Part shown: positions 24,845-33,503 of the stretch, piece by piece
Numbering within the stretch: the first letter of the stretch is position 1
How the letters are laid out: each line of letters begins with the position of its first letter
Origin: Streptomyces fumigatiscleroticus
Lineage (GTDB): Bacteria; Actinomycetota; Actinomycetes; Streptomycetales; Streptomycetaceae
Assembly: GCF_014647975.1 (NCBI RefSeq)
Contig: NZ_BMQF01000012.1
Coordinates: 213,240 to 277,239, forward strand
DNA: 64,000 nt
Reading direction: 5' to 3'
Notes under the pieces: model-generated
Databases searched by the model: none
The model's input: the letters and a program-made list of their open reading frames with translations, nothing else
What the model was told of the DNA's origin: nothing
Translations under genes and position numbers: made by a program

Positions 24845-25246
24845 GTGCATCCATACGACGTTCCCCGCCGCCAGTCCTTCCAGCCGATCCACGTCCCGAG
24901 CGCCCGCTCCCTGCCGGAGCGGGAGATGTCCGCGTCGTGGTCGGCCCAGGACTTCCCGGGCAGTCTCTCGGCCACGCCCATCTACGACGCGCTCTACGAC
25001 GAGTACGTCAAGTCCTTCCGCGCACTGCCGGGCGACCGCAGCGGCGAGGAGGACCTGGGCTTCATCGCCTTCGGGAACCTCCCGCACCGCTCCAGCAGCC
25101 CGTACGGCCGGCACACCCCCGGCGCGAGCGGCAACTCCTACAGCGCCTACAGCGCGGGGGTGCACAGCGCCCGCCACGGACAGCAGCCGCACTGGCAGCG
25201 CATGGCCCACCACGCGTTGCCGCCCGGTCCGCGCCGCGGCGTCTGA
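24845..25246 (+). CDS. Hypothetical Tyr/Ser/His-rich protein
   Basis: The 133-residue protein from GTG 24845 (MHPYDVPRRQSFQPIHVP) has no good ribosome binding site; an ATG at 24926, directly after GGAGCGGGAG, would give 106 residues. A central segment (IYDALYDEYVKSFRALPGDR and GEEDLGFIAFGNL) looks folded; the remainder is Ser/His/Gly-rich and probably disordered. It follows the gene at 24019 by 43 bp and precedes a strong terminator, so the two may be one unit. No family is recognised. Confidence 0.55.
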   Translation: MHPYDVPRRQSFQPIHVPSARSLPEREMSASWSAQDFPGSLSATPIYDALYDEYVKSFRALPGDRSGEEDLGFIAFGNLPHRSSSPYGRHTPGASGNSYSAYSAGVHSARHGQQPHWQRMAHHALPPGPRRGV

Positions 25247-25256
25247 AACGGTGAAC

Positions 25257-25295
25257 GGCTGAAGGGCGGCCCCGTCACGGGGCCGCCCTTCAGCC
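25257..25295. terminator. Bidirectional terminator, 18-bp perfect stem
   Basis: GGCTGAAGGGCGGCCCCG (25257-25274) pairs with CGGGGCCGCCCTTCAGCC (25278-25295) with a 3-nt loop. It separates the convergent gene at 24845 from der. It is the strongest hairpin in this part of the window. Confidence 0.92.
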
Positions 25296-25306
25296 GTTTC
25301 GAGCCA

Positions 25307-26785
25307 CTACTTCTTCTTCGCGCCGCGCTTCTCGCGCACCCGCACGGACAGGTGGATCGGGGTCCCCTCGAAGCCGAACTCCTCGCGCAGCCGGCGCTCG
25401 ATGAACCGCCGGTAGCCGGCCTCGATGAAACCGGTCGCGAACAGCACGAACCGCGGGGGCTTGGTGCCGGCCTGGGTGCCGAAGAGGATGCGCGGCTGCT
25501 TGCCGCCCCGGACCGGGTGCGGGTGGGAGGCGACCAGCTCGCCGAGGAAGGCGTTCAGCCGGCCGGTCGGGACCCGGGTCTCCCAGCCCGCCAGGGCCGT
25601 CTCGATCGCCGGGACCAGCTTCTCCATGTGGCGGCCGGTGCGCGCCGAGACATTCACCCGCGGCGCCCACGCCACCTGGCCGAGCTCGGTCTCGATCTCC
25701 CGCTCCAGGTAGTGGCGGCGCTCCTCGTCGAGGGTGTCCCACTTGTTGAAGGCCAGGACCAGGGCGCGGCCCGCCTCGACGGCCATGGTGACGATCCGCT
25801 GGTCCTGCACCGAGATCGACTCGGCCGCGTCGATCAGGACGACGGCGACCTCGGCCTTCTCCACGGCGGCCGCGGTGCGCAGCGAGGCGTAGTAGTCGGC
25901 GCCCTGCTGGAGGTGGACGCGCTTGCGGATGCCCGCCGTGTCGACGAACTTCCAGGTCCTCCCGCCCAGTTCGATCAGCTCGTCGACCGGGTCGCGGGTG
26001 GTGCCGGCCAGCTCGTTGACGACGACGCGCTCCTCGCCCGCCACCTTGTTCAGCAGCGAGGACTTGCCGACGTTCGGACGGCCGATCAGGGCGATACGGC
26101 GCGGGCCGCCGACGGCGGCGGCAAAGGACTGCGCGGGCGCCTCCGGCAGCGCTTCCAGGACCTTGTCCAGCATGTCGCCGGTGCCGCGGCCGTGCAGGGC
26201 CGACACCGGGTGCGGCTCGCCGAGCCCCAGGGACCACAGATAGGCGGCGTCGGCCTCGCCGCTGGGACCGTCGACCTTGTTGGCGCACAGCACGACGGGC
26301 TTGCCGGCCTTGCGCAGCAGCCGGACCACCGCCTCGTCGGTGTCGGTGGCGCCGACCTTGGCGTCCACCACGAAGACCACCGCGTCGGCGGCCTCGATGG
26401 CGTACTCGGCCTGCGCGGCCACGGAGGCGTCGATACCGAGCACGTCCTGCTCCCAGCCGCCGGTGTCGACGACCTTGAACCGGCGGCCCGCCCACTCGGC
26501 CTCGTAGGTGACGCGGTCGCGGGTGACGCCCGGCCGGTCCTCGACGACCGCCTCGCGGCGGCCGATGATGCGGTTCACCAGGGTCGACTTGCCGACATTG
26601 GGGCGGCCGACGACGGCGAGGACCGGCAGCGGGCCGTGCCCGGCCGCCTCGATCGCGCCCTCGACGTCCTCCAGGTCGAAGCCCTCTTCCGCGGCGAGCT
26701 CCATGAACTCCGCGAACTCGGCATCGCCAAGCGCTCCGTGCTCGTGCGCCTCGCCCGAGCCGTCGGAGTGGATCTGGTCGTTCAT
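25307..26785 (-). CDS. der: Ribosome-assembly GTPase Der (EngA)
   Basis: The 492-residue protein has two tandem Era-like GTPase domains, with GRPNVGKST at 60-68 and GRPNVGKSS near 235. Both have DTxG/DTAG and NKxD motifs (NKVD, NKWD), and a KH-like C-terminal domain follows. Der acts in 50S ribosomal subunit maturation and is essential in many bacteria. A ~50-residue acidic N-terminal extension, common in actinobacteria, precedes the first domain. The start is ATG 26785 with GAGG ten bases before; the frame runs on upstream but without support. plsC and cmk lie upstream on the same strand, a conserved grouping. Confidence 0.96.
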   Translation of the reverse strand: MNDQIHSDGSGEAHEHGALGDAEFAEFMELAAEEGFDLEDVEGAIEAAGHGPLPVLAVVGRPNVGKSTLVNRIIGRREAVVEDRPGVTRDRVTYEAEWAGRRFKVVDTGGWEQDVLGIDASVAAQAEYAIEAADAVVFVVDAKVGATDTDEAVVRLLRKAGKPVVLCANKVDGPSGEADAAYLWSLGLGEPHPVSALHGRGTGDMLDKVLEALPEAPAQSFAAAVGGPRRIALIGRPNVGKSSLLNKVAGEERVVVNELAGTTRDPVDELIELGGRTWKFVDTAGIRKRVHLQQGADYYASLRTAAAVEKAEVAVVLIDAAESISVQDQRIVTMAVEAGRALVLAFNKWDTLDEERRHYLEREIETELGQVAWAPRVNVSARTGRHMEKLVPAIETALAGWETRVPTGRLNAFLGELVASHPHPVRGGKQPRILFGTQAGTKPPRFVLFATGFIEAGYRRFIERRLREEFGFEGTPIHLSVRVREKRGAKKK

Positions 26786-26862
26786 GAAGTCCGTACCTCG
26801 TCGTTCATCGTGGTGGTCGGTGGCCGGCCCGGTCGCGGGCTGATCCACTACTCAAGTGTCGC

Positions 26863-27507
26863 TCAGCGCCCGGTGAAGCGCCGGGCGTGCTCCAGGTGCG
26901 CGGTGAGCTGCTTCTGGATGCGCTCGGTCGCCTCGTCCAGCGCCCTGCGCGTACGCCGTCCGCTGCCGTCGCCCGCCTCGAACGGGTCGCCGAAGACGAC
27001 GTCGATCCGGTGCCGCAGCGGAGGCAGCCCCGGTATCAACCGTCCGCGCCGCCCGGAACTTCCCAGTACGGCGACCGGGACGACCGGGGCGCCGCTGCGG
27101 ACGGCGAAGTAGGCGAGCCCCGCGCGCAGCGAGGCGAAGTCGCCCTCGCCCCGGGTGCCCTCCGGGAAGATGCCCAGCACACCGCCGGCCTCCAGCACAC
27201 CCAGCGCCCGGGTGACCGCCGTACGGTCGGTGCCCGCCCGGTCCACCTTCAGCTGGCCGATGCCGGTCAGGAAGGGGTCGAGCGGCCCGGTGAACGCCTC
27301 CTTCTTGATCAGGAAGTGCACGGGCCGGGGTGCCACCCCCATGACCATCGGGCCGTCGATGTTGTGGGAGTGGTTCACCGCGAGGATCGCCGGGCCGGTC
27401 GCGGGCACCTTCCAGGCGCCGAGCACACGCGGCTTGAACAACCCGTACATCAGGCCGACGCCGATGCGCCGCCCGACCTCGGCGCCCCGCTCGGACGGCA
27501 GGCTCAC
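26863..27507 (-). CDS. plsC: 1-acyl-sn-glycerol-3-phosphate acyltransferase (PlsC-like)
   Basis: The 214-residue protein has the acyltransferase motifs NHSHNIDGP (His46 to Asp51, HX4D type with one shift) and FPEGTR (114-119). PlsC makes phosphatidic acid from lysophosphatidate at the membrane. The start GTG 27507 overlaps the cmk stop as GTGA, indicating translational coupling. One of several such paralogues in Streptomyces; the position between cmk and der is conserved in actinobacteria. Confidence 0.88.
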   Translation of the reverse strand: MSLPSERGAEVGRRIGVGLMYGLFKPRVLGAWKVPATGPAILAVNHSHNIDGPMVMGVAPRPVHFLIKKEAFTGPLDPFLTGIGQLKVDRAGTDRTAVTRALGVLEAGGVLGIFPEGTRGEGDFASLRAGLAYFAVRSGAPVVPVAVLGSSGRRGRLIPGLPPLRHRIDVVFGDPFEAGDGSGRRTRRALDEATERIQKQLTAHLEHARRFTGR

Positions 27508-28199
27508 TTCCCGGCCCGCTTCTCCTCGACGAGGGTGACCACGCACTCGACGACCTGCGTCAGCGTGAGGTCGGTGGTGTCCACCTCGATCGCGTCGTCC
27601 GCCTTGGCGAGCGGGGAGGTCTTGCGGCTGGAGTCCGCCGCGTCCCGCTTGATCAGGGCCTCCCGGGTGGCGTTGACGTCGGCGCCCTTCAGCTCACCGC
27701 TGCGGCGGGCGGCGCGCGCCTCGGCGGAGGCGGTGAGGAAGATCTTCAGGTCGGCGTCCGGCAGCACGGTGGTGCCGATGTCGCGGCCCTCGACCACGAT
27801 GCCGTTCTCCGCGCCGGCCGCGATCGACCGCTGGAGCTCGGTGATCCGGGCCCGCACCTCGGGCACCGCGCTGACCGCGCTGACCTGGGAGGTGACCTCC
27901 TGGGTGCGGATCGGGCCGGAGACGTCCACACCGTCGACCGTGATGGTCGGGTTGGCCGGGTCGGTGCCGGAGACGATCTCGGGCTTGCCGGCCGCGGCGG
28001 CGACGGCGGCGGGGTCGCCGGTGTCGATCGCGTTGTTCACCATCCACCAGGTGATCGCCCGGTACTGGGCACCGGTGTCGAGGTAGCTCAGGCCGAGCTG
28101 CGCGGCCACGGCCTTCGACGTGCTGGACTTGCCCGTGCCGGAGGGGCCGTCGATGGCGACAATCACTGCCGGGGCGGTCCGGGCGGCGCCGTTTTCCAC
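27504..28199 (-). CDS. cmk: Cytidylate kinase
   Basis: The 231-residue enzyme phosphorylates CMP and dCMP with ATP. The P-loop is GPSGTGKSS (18-26), and the NMP-binding region includes LDTGAQYRA and the EGRDIGT motif (VVEGRDIGTTVLPDAD). The lid region has RDAADSSRKTSPL. The start is GTG 28199 after GGAAGG. It is coupled to plsC by a 4-base overlap, with der next. The intervening ~150 bp before tyrA holds no gene. Confidence 0.95.
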   Translation of the reverse strand: MENGAARTAPAVIVAIDGPSGTGKSSTSKAVAAQLGLSYLDTGAQYRAITWWMVNNAIDTGDPAAVAAAAGKPEIVSGTDPANPTITVDGVDVSGPIRTQEVTSQVSAVSAVPEVRARITELQRSIAAGAENGIVVEGRDIGTTVLPDADLKIFLTASAEARAARRSGELKGADVNATREALIKRDAADSSRKTSPLAKADDAIEVDTTDLTLTQVVECVVTLVEEKRAGK

Positions 28200-28350
28200 G
28201 GGTGGACACCTTCCTGGTGCGAGGTGGTGGCTGCGGTGCGGGGCGCGAGCGCGCCCCGCACAAGGTTACTGGCTCGTCCCGGGCCCTGAGACAGCCGCCC
28301 GAACCCGGGGCACCGGCGGGATCCCCGGGCCCCGACGGGGCCCCGAGAGA

Positions 28351-29436
28351 TCACTGGCGGAGCGCCCAGCCCCGCTCCCGCAGGGCCGCCGCCAGCACCG
28401 GCGCCGCCTTCGGCTCCACCGTCAGCTGCACCAGACCGGCCTGCTGCCCGGTGGCGTGCTCGATCCGCACGTCCTCGATGTTGACCCCGGCCCGGTCCGC
28501 GTCCGCGAAGATACGGGCCAGCTGGCCGGGCTGGTCGTCGATGAGGACGGCCACGGTCTCGTAGACCCGCGGGGCACTCCCGTGCTTGCCGGGAACCCGG
28601 ACCTGCCCGGCGTTGCCCCGGCGCAGGACGTTCTCGATGCCGGCGGCGCCCTCGGTGCGCTTGGCCTCGTCGGAGGACTGCAGGGCGCGCAGGGCCCGTA
28701 CCGTCTCCTCCAGGTCGGCGGCGATGTCCGTGAGCAGGTCGGCGACCGGCCCCGGGTTGGCGGAGAGGATGTCGATCCACATCGCCGGGTCGGAGGCGGC
28801 GATCCGGGTCACGTCGCGGATGCCCTGGCCGCACAGCCGTACGGCGGCCTCCTCGGCGTGCTCCAGGCGCGCGGCGACCAGGCCGGACATCACCTGGGGC
28901 ATGTGCGAGACGAGGGCCACGGCACGGTCGTGGGCGTCGACGTCCATCACCACGGGCACCGCCCGGCAGTGCGAGACCAGCTCCAGGGCGAGGTTCAGCA
29001 CCTCGGTGTCGGTGTCCCGGTCCGGGGTCAGCACCCAGGGGCGGCCCTCGAAGAGGTCGGCGGTGGCGGCCAGCGGGCCGGAGCGCTCACGGCCCGACAT
29101 CGGGTGCGTGCCGATGTACGCCGTCAGGTCCAGGCCGCGCGCCTGAAGCTCGCGGCGCGGGCCGCCCTTGACGCTGGCCACGTCGAGGTAGCCGCGTGCC
29201 GTGCCGCGCCGCATGGCGTCGGCGAGCACGTCCGCCACATGGGCCGGCGGGGCGGCGACGACCGCCAGGTCGACGGGCCCGTCGGGGGCCTCGTCGGTGC
29301 CGGCGCCGAGCGCGGCGGCGGTACGGGCCTGCTCCGGGTCGTGGTCGGTGAGGTGGACGACGACACCGCGCCGGGTCAGCGCGAGGGCGGCGGAGGTGCC
29401 GATGAGACCGGTGCCGATGACGAGTGCGGTCCTCAC
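28351..29436 (-). CDS. tyrA: Prephenate dehydrogenase with C-terminal ACT domain
   Basis: The 361-residue protein starts at GTG 29436, overlapping the aroH stop (GTGA). A Rossmann NAD(P) motif is near the N-terminus (ALVIGTGLIGTSAALAL), and the catalytic region has THPMSGRERSGP. From about residue 290 an ACT regulatory domain (YETVAVLIDDQPGQLARIFAD) is present, giving likely feedback control by tyrosine. It oxidises prephenate to 4-hydroxyphenylpyruvate. With aroH it forms a two-gene unit for tyrosine supply, and chorismate mutase product feeds it directly. Confidence 0.93.
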   Translation of the reverse strand: MRTALVIGTGLIGTSAALALTRRGVVVHLTDHDPEQARTAAALGAGTDEAPDGPVDLAVVAAPPAHVADVLADAMRRGTARGYLDVASVKGGPRRELQARGLDLTAYIGTHPMSGRERSGPLAATADLFEGRPWVLTPDRDTDTEVLNLALELVSHCRAVPVVMDVDAHDRAVALVSHMPQVMSGLVAARLEHAEEAAVRLCGQGIRDVTRIAASDPAMWIDILSANPGPVADLLTDIAADLEETVRALRALQSSDEAKRTEGAAGIENVLRRGNAGQVRVPGKHGSAPRVYETVAVLIDDQPGQLARIFADADRAGVNIEDVRIEHATGQQAGLVQLTVEPKAAPVLAAALRERGWALRQ

Positions 29437-29795
29437 TGGGCGATGTCCTTCCGCAGCTCGGCGGCGGCACCGAGATAGACATGGGCGATCTCGGCGCGCG
29501 GCCGGTCGGACTCGATGTGCGCCAGGACGCGGACCACGCGGGGCATGGCGCCCTCGATGTCCAGTTCCTGGGCGCAGATCAGCGGGACGTCGACGATGCC
29601 GAGCCCGCGGGCCGCGGCCGCCGGGAAGTCGCTGTGCAGGTCGGGCGTGGCCGTGAACCAGATGCTGATCAGGTCGTCGGCGGTCAGGCCGTTGCGCTCC
29701 AGGATGGCGGTGAGCAGCGCCCGGACCCGCTCGTCCATGTGGCCGGCCTCGTCCCTGTCCAGTTGGACGGCGCCCCGGACCGCTCGTACCGCCAC
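29433..29795 (-). CDS. aroH: Chorismate mutase, AroH type
   Basis: The 120-residue protein is of the trimeric AroH fold (like the Bacillus enzyme), with MAVRAVRGAVQLDRDEAGHM at the start, the substrate Arg in AVRGA, TATPDLHSDFPA and PRVVRVLAHIE. It converts chorismate to prephenate. It overlaps tyrA by 4 bp. The cluster gives a compact route from chorismate to the tyrosine precursor. Confidence 0.92.
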   Translation of the reverse strand: MAVRAVRGAVQLDRDEAGHMDERVRALLTAILERNGLTADDLISIWFTATPDLHSDFPAAAARGLGIVDVPLICAQELDIEGAMPRVVRVLAHIESDRPRAEIAHVYLGAAAELRKDIAQ

Positions 29796-29996
29796 GGCGA
29801 TGCTCCTTGCTGATCGTGCGTATCGGCTCTCGGCCGCCCAGCCTAGCCAGCCCGGTCAGGGCCGGTGCGCCACGCCCGCCCGCTGAGACGCCACCGGCCC
29901 GGGCGCCGACAAGGCCGGAACGCGCCCGTGCGCCCCTGGACGGCCGGGCCCGGGTCCGCTCTGATGGCAGCAAGCCGCCTCGGGGGGAGGCCCGTC

Positions 29997-30647
29997 GTGA
30001 AGCGTCCCGGACCCTTGCTCACCCTGCTCGTGGGAGTTCTGCTCGGCCTGTCGATGCTGGCGTTCAACACGGCGACGGGGACGAGGAGCGCGCCCTCCTC
30101 GTCCGCCGCGGAGCCGGAGCGGCCGCCGTCGGCCGAGGCGCCGGCGGCCTCCTCGCCGGCCGCCCCGCCGCGGGCGCCCGCGCCGGACGGCGCGTACACG
30201 GGCCGTACCGACGACGACTCGGCCGCCGTGGCCGTCACCGTCCGCGACAGGCGCGCGGTCGCCTACTACTGCGACGGCCGAGCCCGGGAGTCCTGGCTGC
30301 GGGGCGAGGTGCGGGACGACGGCGGTATGCGGCTCACCGGAAAGGACGGCGCCGAGCTGAACGGCACGCTCCGGCAGGGCAGGCGGATCCGCGGCACGGT
30401 CGACGCCGGCGGCGGGCACCAGGCGTTCACCGCGGACCGGGCGGAGAAGCCGTCCGGTCCGTACCGGGCCACCGCCGACGTGCGCGATACGACGATCGAC
30501 GGCGGCTGGGTGGTGCTGAAGGACGGCGGGCAGGTCGGCATCCTCACCCGCGACGGCACGCCAGGGCCCGCGCCGCGCATCGACCCGGAAACCGGCGTGG
30601 CGGCGGTCGACGGCCGGCGGATCACGGCCCGCCCCGTCACTCCCTGA
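29997..30647 (+). CDS. Secreted or membrane-anchored hypothetical protein
   Basis: The 216-residue protein starts at GTG 29997, six bases after GGGGGAGG. It opens MKRPGPLLTLLVGVLLGLSM, a signal peptide or N-terminal anchor, then a Pro/Ala/Ser linker (about 40-65). A ~145-residue beta-rich domain repeats short strands such as VAVTVRDRRAVAYYCDGR and RLTGKDGAELNGTL. It has one cysteine after the signal. The gene is followed 56 bp later by the DUF6529/Rieske pair and may be part of that unit, although it looks structural rather than redox-active. No family assigned. Confidence 0.65.
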   Translation: MKRPGPLLTLLVGVLLGLSMLAFNTATGTRSAPSSSAAEPERPPSAEAPAASSPAAPPRAPAPDGAYTGRTDDDSAAVAVTVRDRRAVAYYCDGRARESWLRGEVRDDGGMRLTGKDGAELNGTLRQGRRIRGTVDAGGGHQAFTADRAEKPSGPYRATADVRDTTIDGGWVVLKDGGQVGILTRDGTPGPAPRIDPETGVAAVDGRRITARPVTP

Positions 30648-30703
30648 CCCCGGCCCCTCGTCCGGTCCCCCGATCCCCCTCCTCATTCGCTCCGGGAGCC
30701 GAC

Positions 30704-31273
30704 ATGACCGTCGACCCGAACGCCCCGACCCAGGACGTCCCCGCGCCCCGGCCGCGTCCCGCCCGCTATCTGGTCCCGGCCCTCGTCGGCGCCGCGGTGG
30801 CCGTCGCCCTCGGGGCGTACGGGCAGGTCCACGACCCGACGGGCACCGCCTTCAACCTGGCCGGGTTCAGCAGCACCGGCGCGGTGAAGTCGTGGCTGGC
30901 GACGGCCGCGCTGTTCTTCGCCGTCGTGCAGGTGATCTCGGCGCTGATGCTGTACGGCCGGCTGCCGGGGCCGTCCTGGGCGGGGGTGCTGCACCGCTGG
31001 TCGGGCCGGGTGGCGTTCCTCGTGGCCGTACCGGTGGCGGTGCACTGTCTGTACGCGTTCGGCTACCGGACGTCCGACACGCGCGTGATGTGGCACTCCC
31101 TCCTGGGTTGCTTCTTCTTCGGTGCTTTCAGTGCCAAGATGCTGCTGCTCCGTTTCGAGCGGCTTCCCGCCCGGCTGCTGCCCCTGGTCGGCGGGCTGGT
31201 CTTCACCGCCCTCACGATCATCTGGCTGACCTCCGCCCTCTGGTTCTTCCGCACCTTCGGAGTGACGACATGA
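30704..31273 (+). CDS. DUF6529-type multi-helix membrane protein
   Basis: The 189-residue protein has about five hydrophobic helices starting near 22 (YLVPALVGAAVAVALGAYGQ). Histidines sit at helix ends in the pattern of haem-b cytochromes: LHRWSGR, AVHCLYAFG and MWHSLLGC. This suggests a cytochrome b561 or ferric-reductase-like role. It ends in ACATGA, so its stop overlaps the start of the Rieske gene, and the two are translationally coupled. Together they look like a small membrane electron-transfer pair. Haem binding is an inference from histidine placement only. Confidence 0.7.
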   Translation: MTVDPNAPTQDVPAPRPRPARYLVPALVGAAVAVALGAYGQVHDPTGTAFNLAGFSSTGAVKSWLATAALFFAVVQVISALMLYGRLPGPSWAGVLHRWSGRVAFLVAVPVAVHCLYAFGYRTSDTRVMWHSLLGCFFFGAFSAKMLLLRFERLPARLLPLVGGLVFTALTIIWLTSALWFFRTFGVTT

Positions 31274-31665
31274 CCCACCCCGCGACGCGCCGCGCGCTCC
31301 TTCTCGCGACGGGCGCGACGGCGCTCGCCGGTGGCTGCGGTGACGACAGCGGCTCCTCGTCCGCGAGCGAGGCCTCCGGAAAGGAACTGACCAGGACCGA
31401 CGACGTCCCGGTCGGCGGCGGCACGGTCCTCAAGGACGACAAAGTGGTCGTGACCCAGCCGGAGAAGGACCGGTTCAAGGCCTTCTCGGCGGTCTGCACC
31501 CACCAGGGCTGCACGGTGGCCGACGTCTCCGGCTCCACGATCAACTGCGCCTGCCACGGCAGCAGATTCCGGATCGCCGACGGCTCGGTGGCCGCCGGTC
31601 CGGCCACCGAGCCGCTGCCGGCCAAGGAGATCACGGTGGACGGAAATTCGGTCCGGCTGACCTGA
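31270..31665 (+). CDS. Rieske [2Fe-2S] lipoprotein
   Basis: The 131-residue protein has both cluster motifs: C76-x-H78 with Cys81 (CTHQGC), and C93-x2-H96 with Cys95 (CACHGSRF). The extra cysteines give the usual structural disulfide. The N-terminus has a paired Arg (ATRRALLLATG) and lipobox LAGGC with Cys23, so export by Tat and lipid anchoring on the outside are likely. It is coupled to the DUF6529 gene by a 4-base overlap (ATGA). The cluster would take electrons from the membrane partner, but its own donors and acceptors are unknown. Confidence 0.9.
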   Translation: MTHPATRRALLLATGATALAGGCGDDSGSSSASEASGKELTRTDDVPVGGGTVLKDDKVVVTQPEKDRFKAFSAVCTHQGCTVADVSGSTINCACHGSRFRIADGSVAAGPATEPLPAKEITVDGNSVRLT

Positions 31666-31687
31666 AGGTCCGCGTACGCTCCCGGGC

Positions 31688-32380
31688 ATGGAGCCCGAGA
31701 CCCTGGTGCGCGACCACACGATCTACGCCTGTGTCATGGGCTCGCGTGCCTTCGGTCTGGCGACGGAGGGCAGCGACACCGACCGCCGGGGCGTATTCCT
31801 CGCCCCCACTCCCCTGTTCTGGCGCTTCGACAAGCCGCCGACGCATGTGGAGGGCCCGGCCCCAGAGCAGTTCAGCTGGGAGCTGGAGCGCTTCTGCGAG
31901 CTGGCCCTGCGCGCCAACCCGAACATCCTGGAGTGCCTCCACTCCCCCGTCGTGGAGTACGCCGACGCCACCGGCCGGGAGCTCCTCGCCCTGCGCGAGG
32001 CGTTCCTCTCCCGCCGGGTCCACGAGACCTTCACGCGCTACGCCCACAGCCAGCGCCGCAAGCTGGAGGCCGACGTCCGCACGCACGGCGCCCCGCGCTG
32101 GAAGCACGCGATGCACCTGCTGCGGCTGCTGACGAGCGCCCGCGACCTGCTCCGCACGGGCAGGCTCACGATCGACGTCGGCGACGACCGCGAGCCGCTG
32201 CTCGCCGTGAAGCGCGGCGAGGTCCCGTGGTCCGAGGTCGAGTCCCGGATGACCCGCCTGGCCGAAGAGGCCGAACGGGCCGCCCGCCGCACCCCGCTCC
32301 CCGACCACCCGGACCGCCCCCGGATCGAGGACTTCCTGATCCGCACCCGCCGCGCCTCCGCGAACCGGACAGCCTCCTGA
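31688..32380 (+). CDS. Nucleotidyltransferase-superfamily protein (Pol beta fold)
   Basis: The 230-residue protein begins with the nucleotidyltransferase motif: MGSRAFGLATEGSDTDRRGV, with the GS turn and two Asp of the metal site. A helical C-terminal half follows (KLEADVRTHGAPRWKHAMHLLRLL). It resembles the RlaP/YcgL-like branch (DUF-type Pol beta proteins). Such proteins add nucleotides to an unidentified acceptor. The ATG at 31688 follows the Rieske gene by 22 bp. It is convergent with the ADP-ribosylglycohydrolase gene. Confidence 0.75.
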   Translation: MEPETLVRDHTIYACVMGSRAFGLATEGSDTDRRGVFLAPTPLFWRFDKPPTHVEGPAPEQFSWELERFCELALRANPNILECLHSPVVEYADATGRELLALREAFLSRRVHETFTRYAHSQRRKLEADVRTHGAPRWKHAMHLLRLLTSARDLLRTGRLTIDVGDDREPLLAVKRGEVPWSEVESRMTRLAEEAERAARRTPLPDHPDRPRIEDFLIRTRRASANRTAS

Positions 32381-32480
32381 GGGCGGCGCCCTCGGGGGGC
32401 GCGGGGCTCTGTCGAGGTGCGGCTCCGCCGCGCGGTGTCCCGTCCTCGCATTCGTCGTGGCCGGTGACCCAGCGGAGCGC

Positions 32481-33503
32481 TCACGCGTCCCAGAGCGCGC
32501 CGAGCGCCAGCAACTCCCCCTGGTACTCCACCCGCCCCGCCCACTCGTCCGGCCAGGCCTTGGCGCCCAGGTAGGCGCCCGCGAAGGCCCCCGTCAGACA
32601 GGCGATCGAGTCGGAGTCGCCGGAGGTGCAGGCGGCCCGGCGCAGGGCGGTCAGCGGTTCGTCGACGAAGAGCAGGAAGCACAGCAGGCCGGTGGCCAGC
32701 GCCTCCTCCGCGATCCAGCCCGCGCCGGTGGCCAGGCAGGGGTCGGTCTCGGGCGAGACGGTGCGCACGGCGTCCTGGAGGCGGTCCAGTACCGCCAGGC
32801 ACTCGTCCCAGCCGCGGGTGATGAAGTGCTCCGGGGTGGGGTCCTGGCCGCGGGTCCACAGATCGCCGAGCCAGCGCTCGTGGTAGCGGCTGCGGTTCTC
32901 GTAGGCGTACGACCGCAGCAGGCCGATCAGCCCGGTCGGCTCGGCGCCCTGGGCGAGCAGCCGTACGGCGTGGGCGGTCAGGTCGGACGCGGCCAGGGCC
33001 GTCGGGTGGCCGTGGGTGAGCGCCGCCTGCAACTGGGCGGCGCCCGCGCGCTGCTCGTCGCTGAGGTTGGGGACGATCCCGACCGGCGCGACGCGCATGT
33101 TGGCGCCGCAGCCCTTGGAGCCGGGCTGGCTGGCGTCCTGCCAGGGCCGCCGGTCGTCCTTCAGCAGGTCGCAGGCGACCAGGCAGGTCCGGCCCGGGGC
33201 CCGGTTGTTCTCCGGGGACCGGTACCAGTTGACGAACTCCTCGCGCAGCGGCCGCTCGAGCCGCTCGGGCATGAGCGCCCCGCGGTCCATCGCCGTCCGT
33301 ATCGCCCGCCCCAGCGCCAGCGTCATCTGGGTGTCGTCGGTGACGATGGCGGGCGTGGGCAGCCGCATCTCACGCCAGGGGCCGAACTTGGCGAGAATCG
33401 ACGGGACGTCGTTGAACTCGGTCGGGAAGCCGAGCGCGTCCCCGAGGGCGAGACCGACGAGGGTGCCGGTGGCGGCGCGCTTGTCGGGGTCGGTCATGGT
33501 CAT
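32481..33503 (-). CDS. ADP-ribosylglycohydrolase (DraG family)
   Basis: The 340-residue enzyme shows the DraG di-magnesium site: GLALGDALGFPTEF at the start, TDDTQMTLAL with the Asp-Asp pair, and the C-terminal SGDSDSIACLTGAFAGAYLG. It removes ADP-ribose from proteins or small molecules. The start ATG 33503 overlaps the stop of the Nudix/NrtR-like gene (ATGA), so the two are coupled. The shared upstream palindrome implies joint control of NAD- or ADP-ribose-related functions. Confidence 0.9.
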   Translation of the reverse strand: MTMTDPDKRAATGTLVGLALGDALGFPTEFNDVPSILAKFGPWREMRLPTPAIVTDDTQMTLALGRAIRTAMDRGALMPERLERPLREEFVNWYRSPENNRAPGRTCLVACDLLKDDRRPWQDASQPGSKGCGANMRVAPVGIVPNLSDEQRAGAAQLQAALTHGHPTALAASDLTAHAVRLLAQGAEPTGLIGLLRSYAYENRSRYHERWLGDLWTRGQDPTPEHFITRGWDECLAVLDRLQDAVRTVSPETDPCLATGAGWIAEEALATGLLCFLLFVDEPLTALRRAACTSGDSDSIACLTGAFAGAYLGAKAWPDEWAGRVEYQGELLALGALWDA

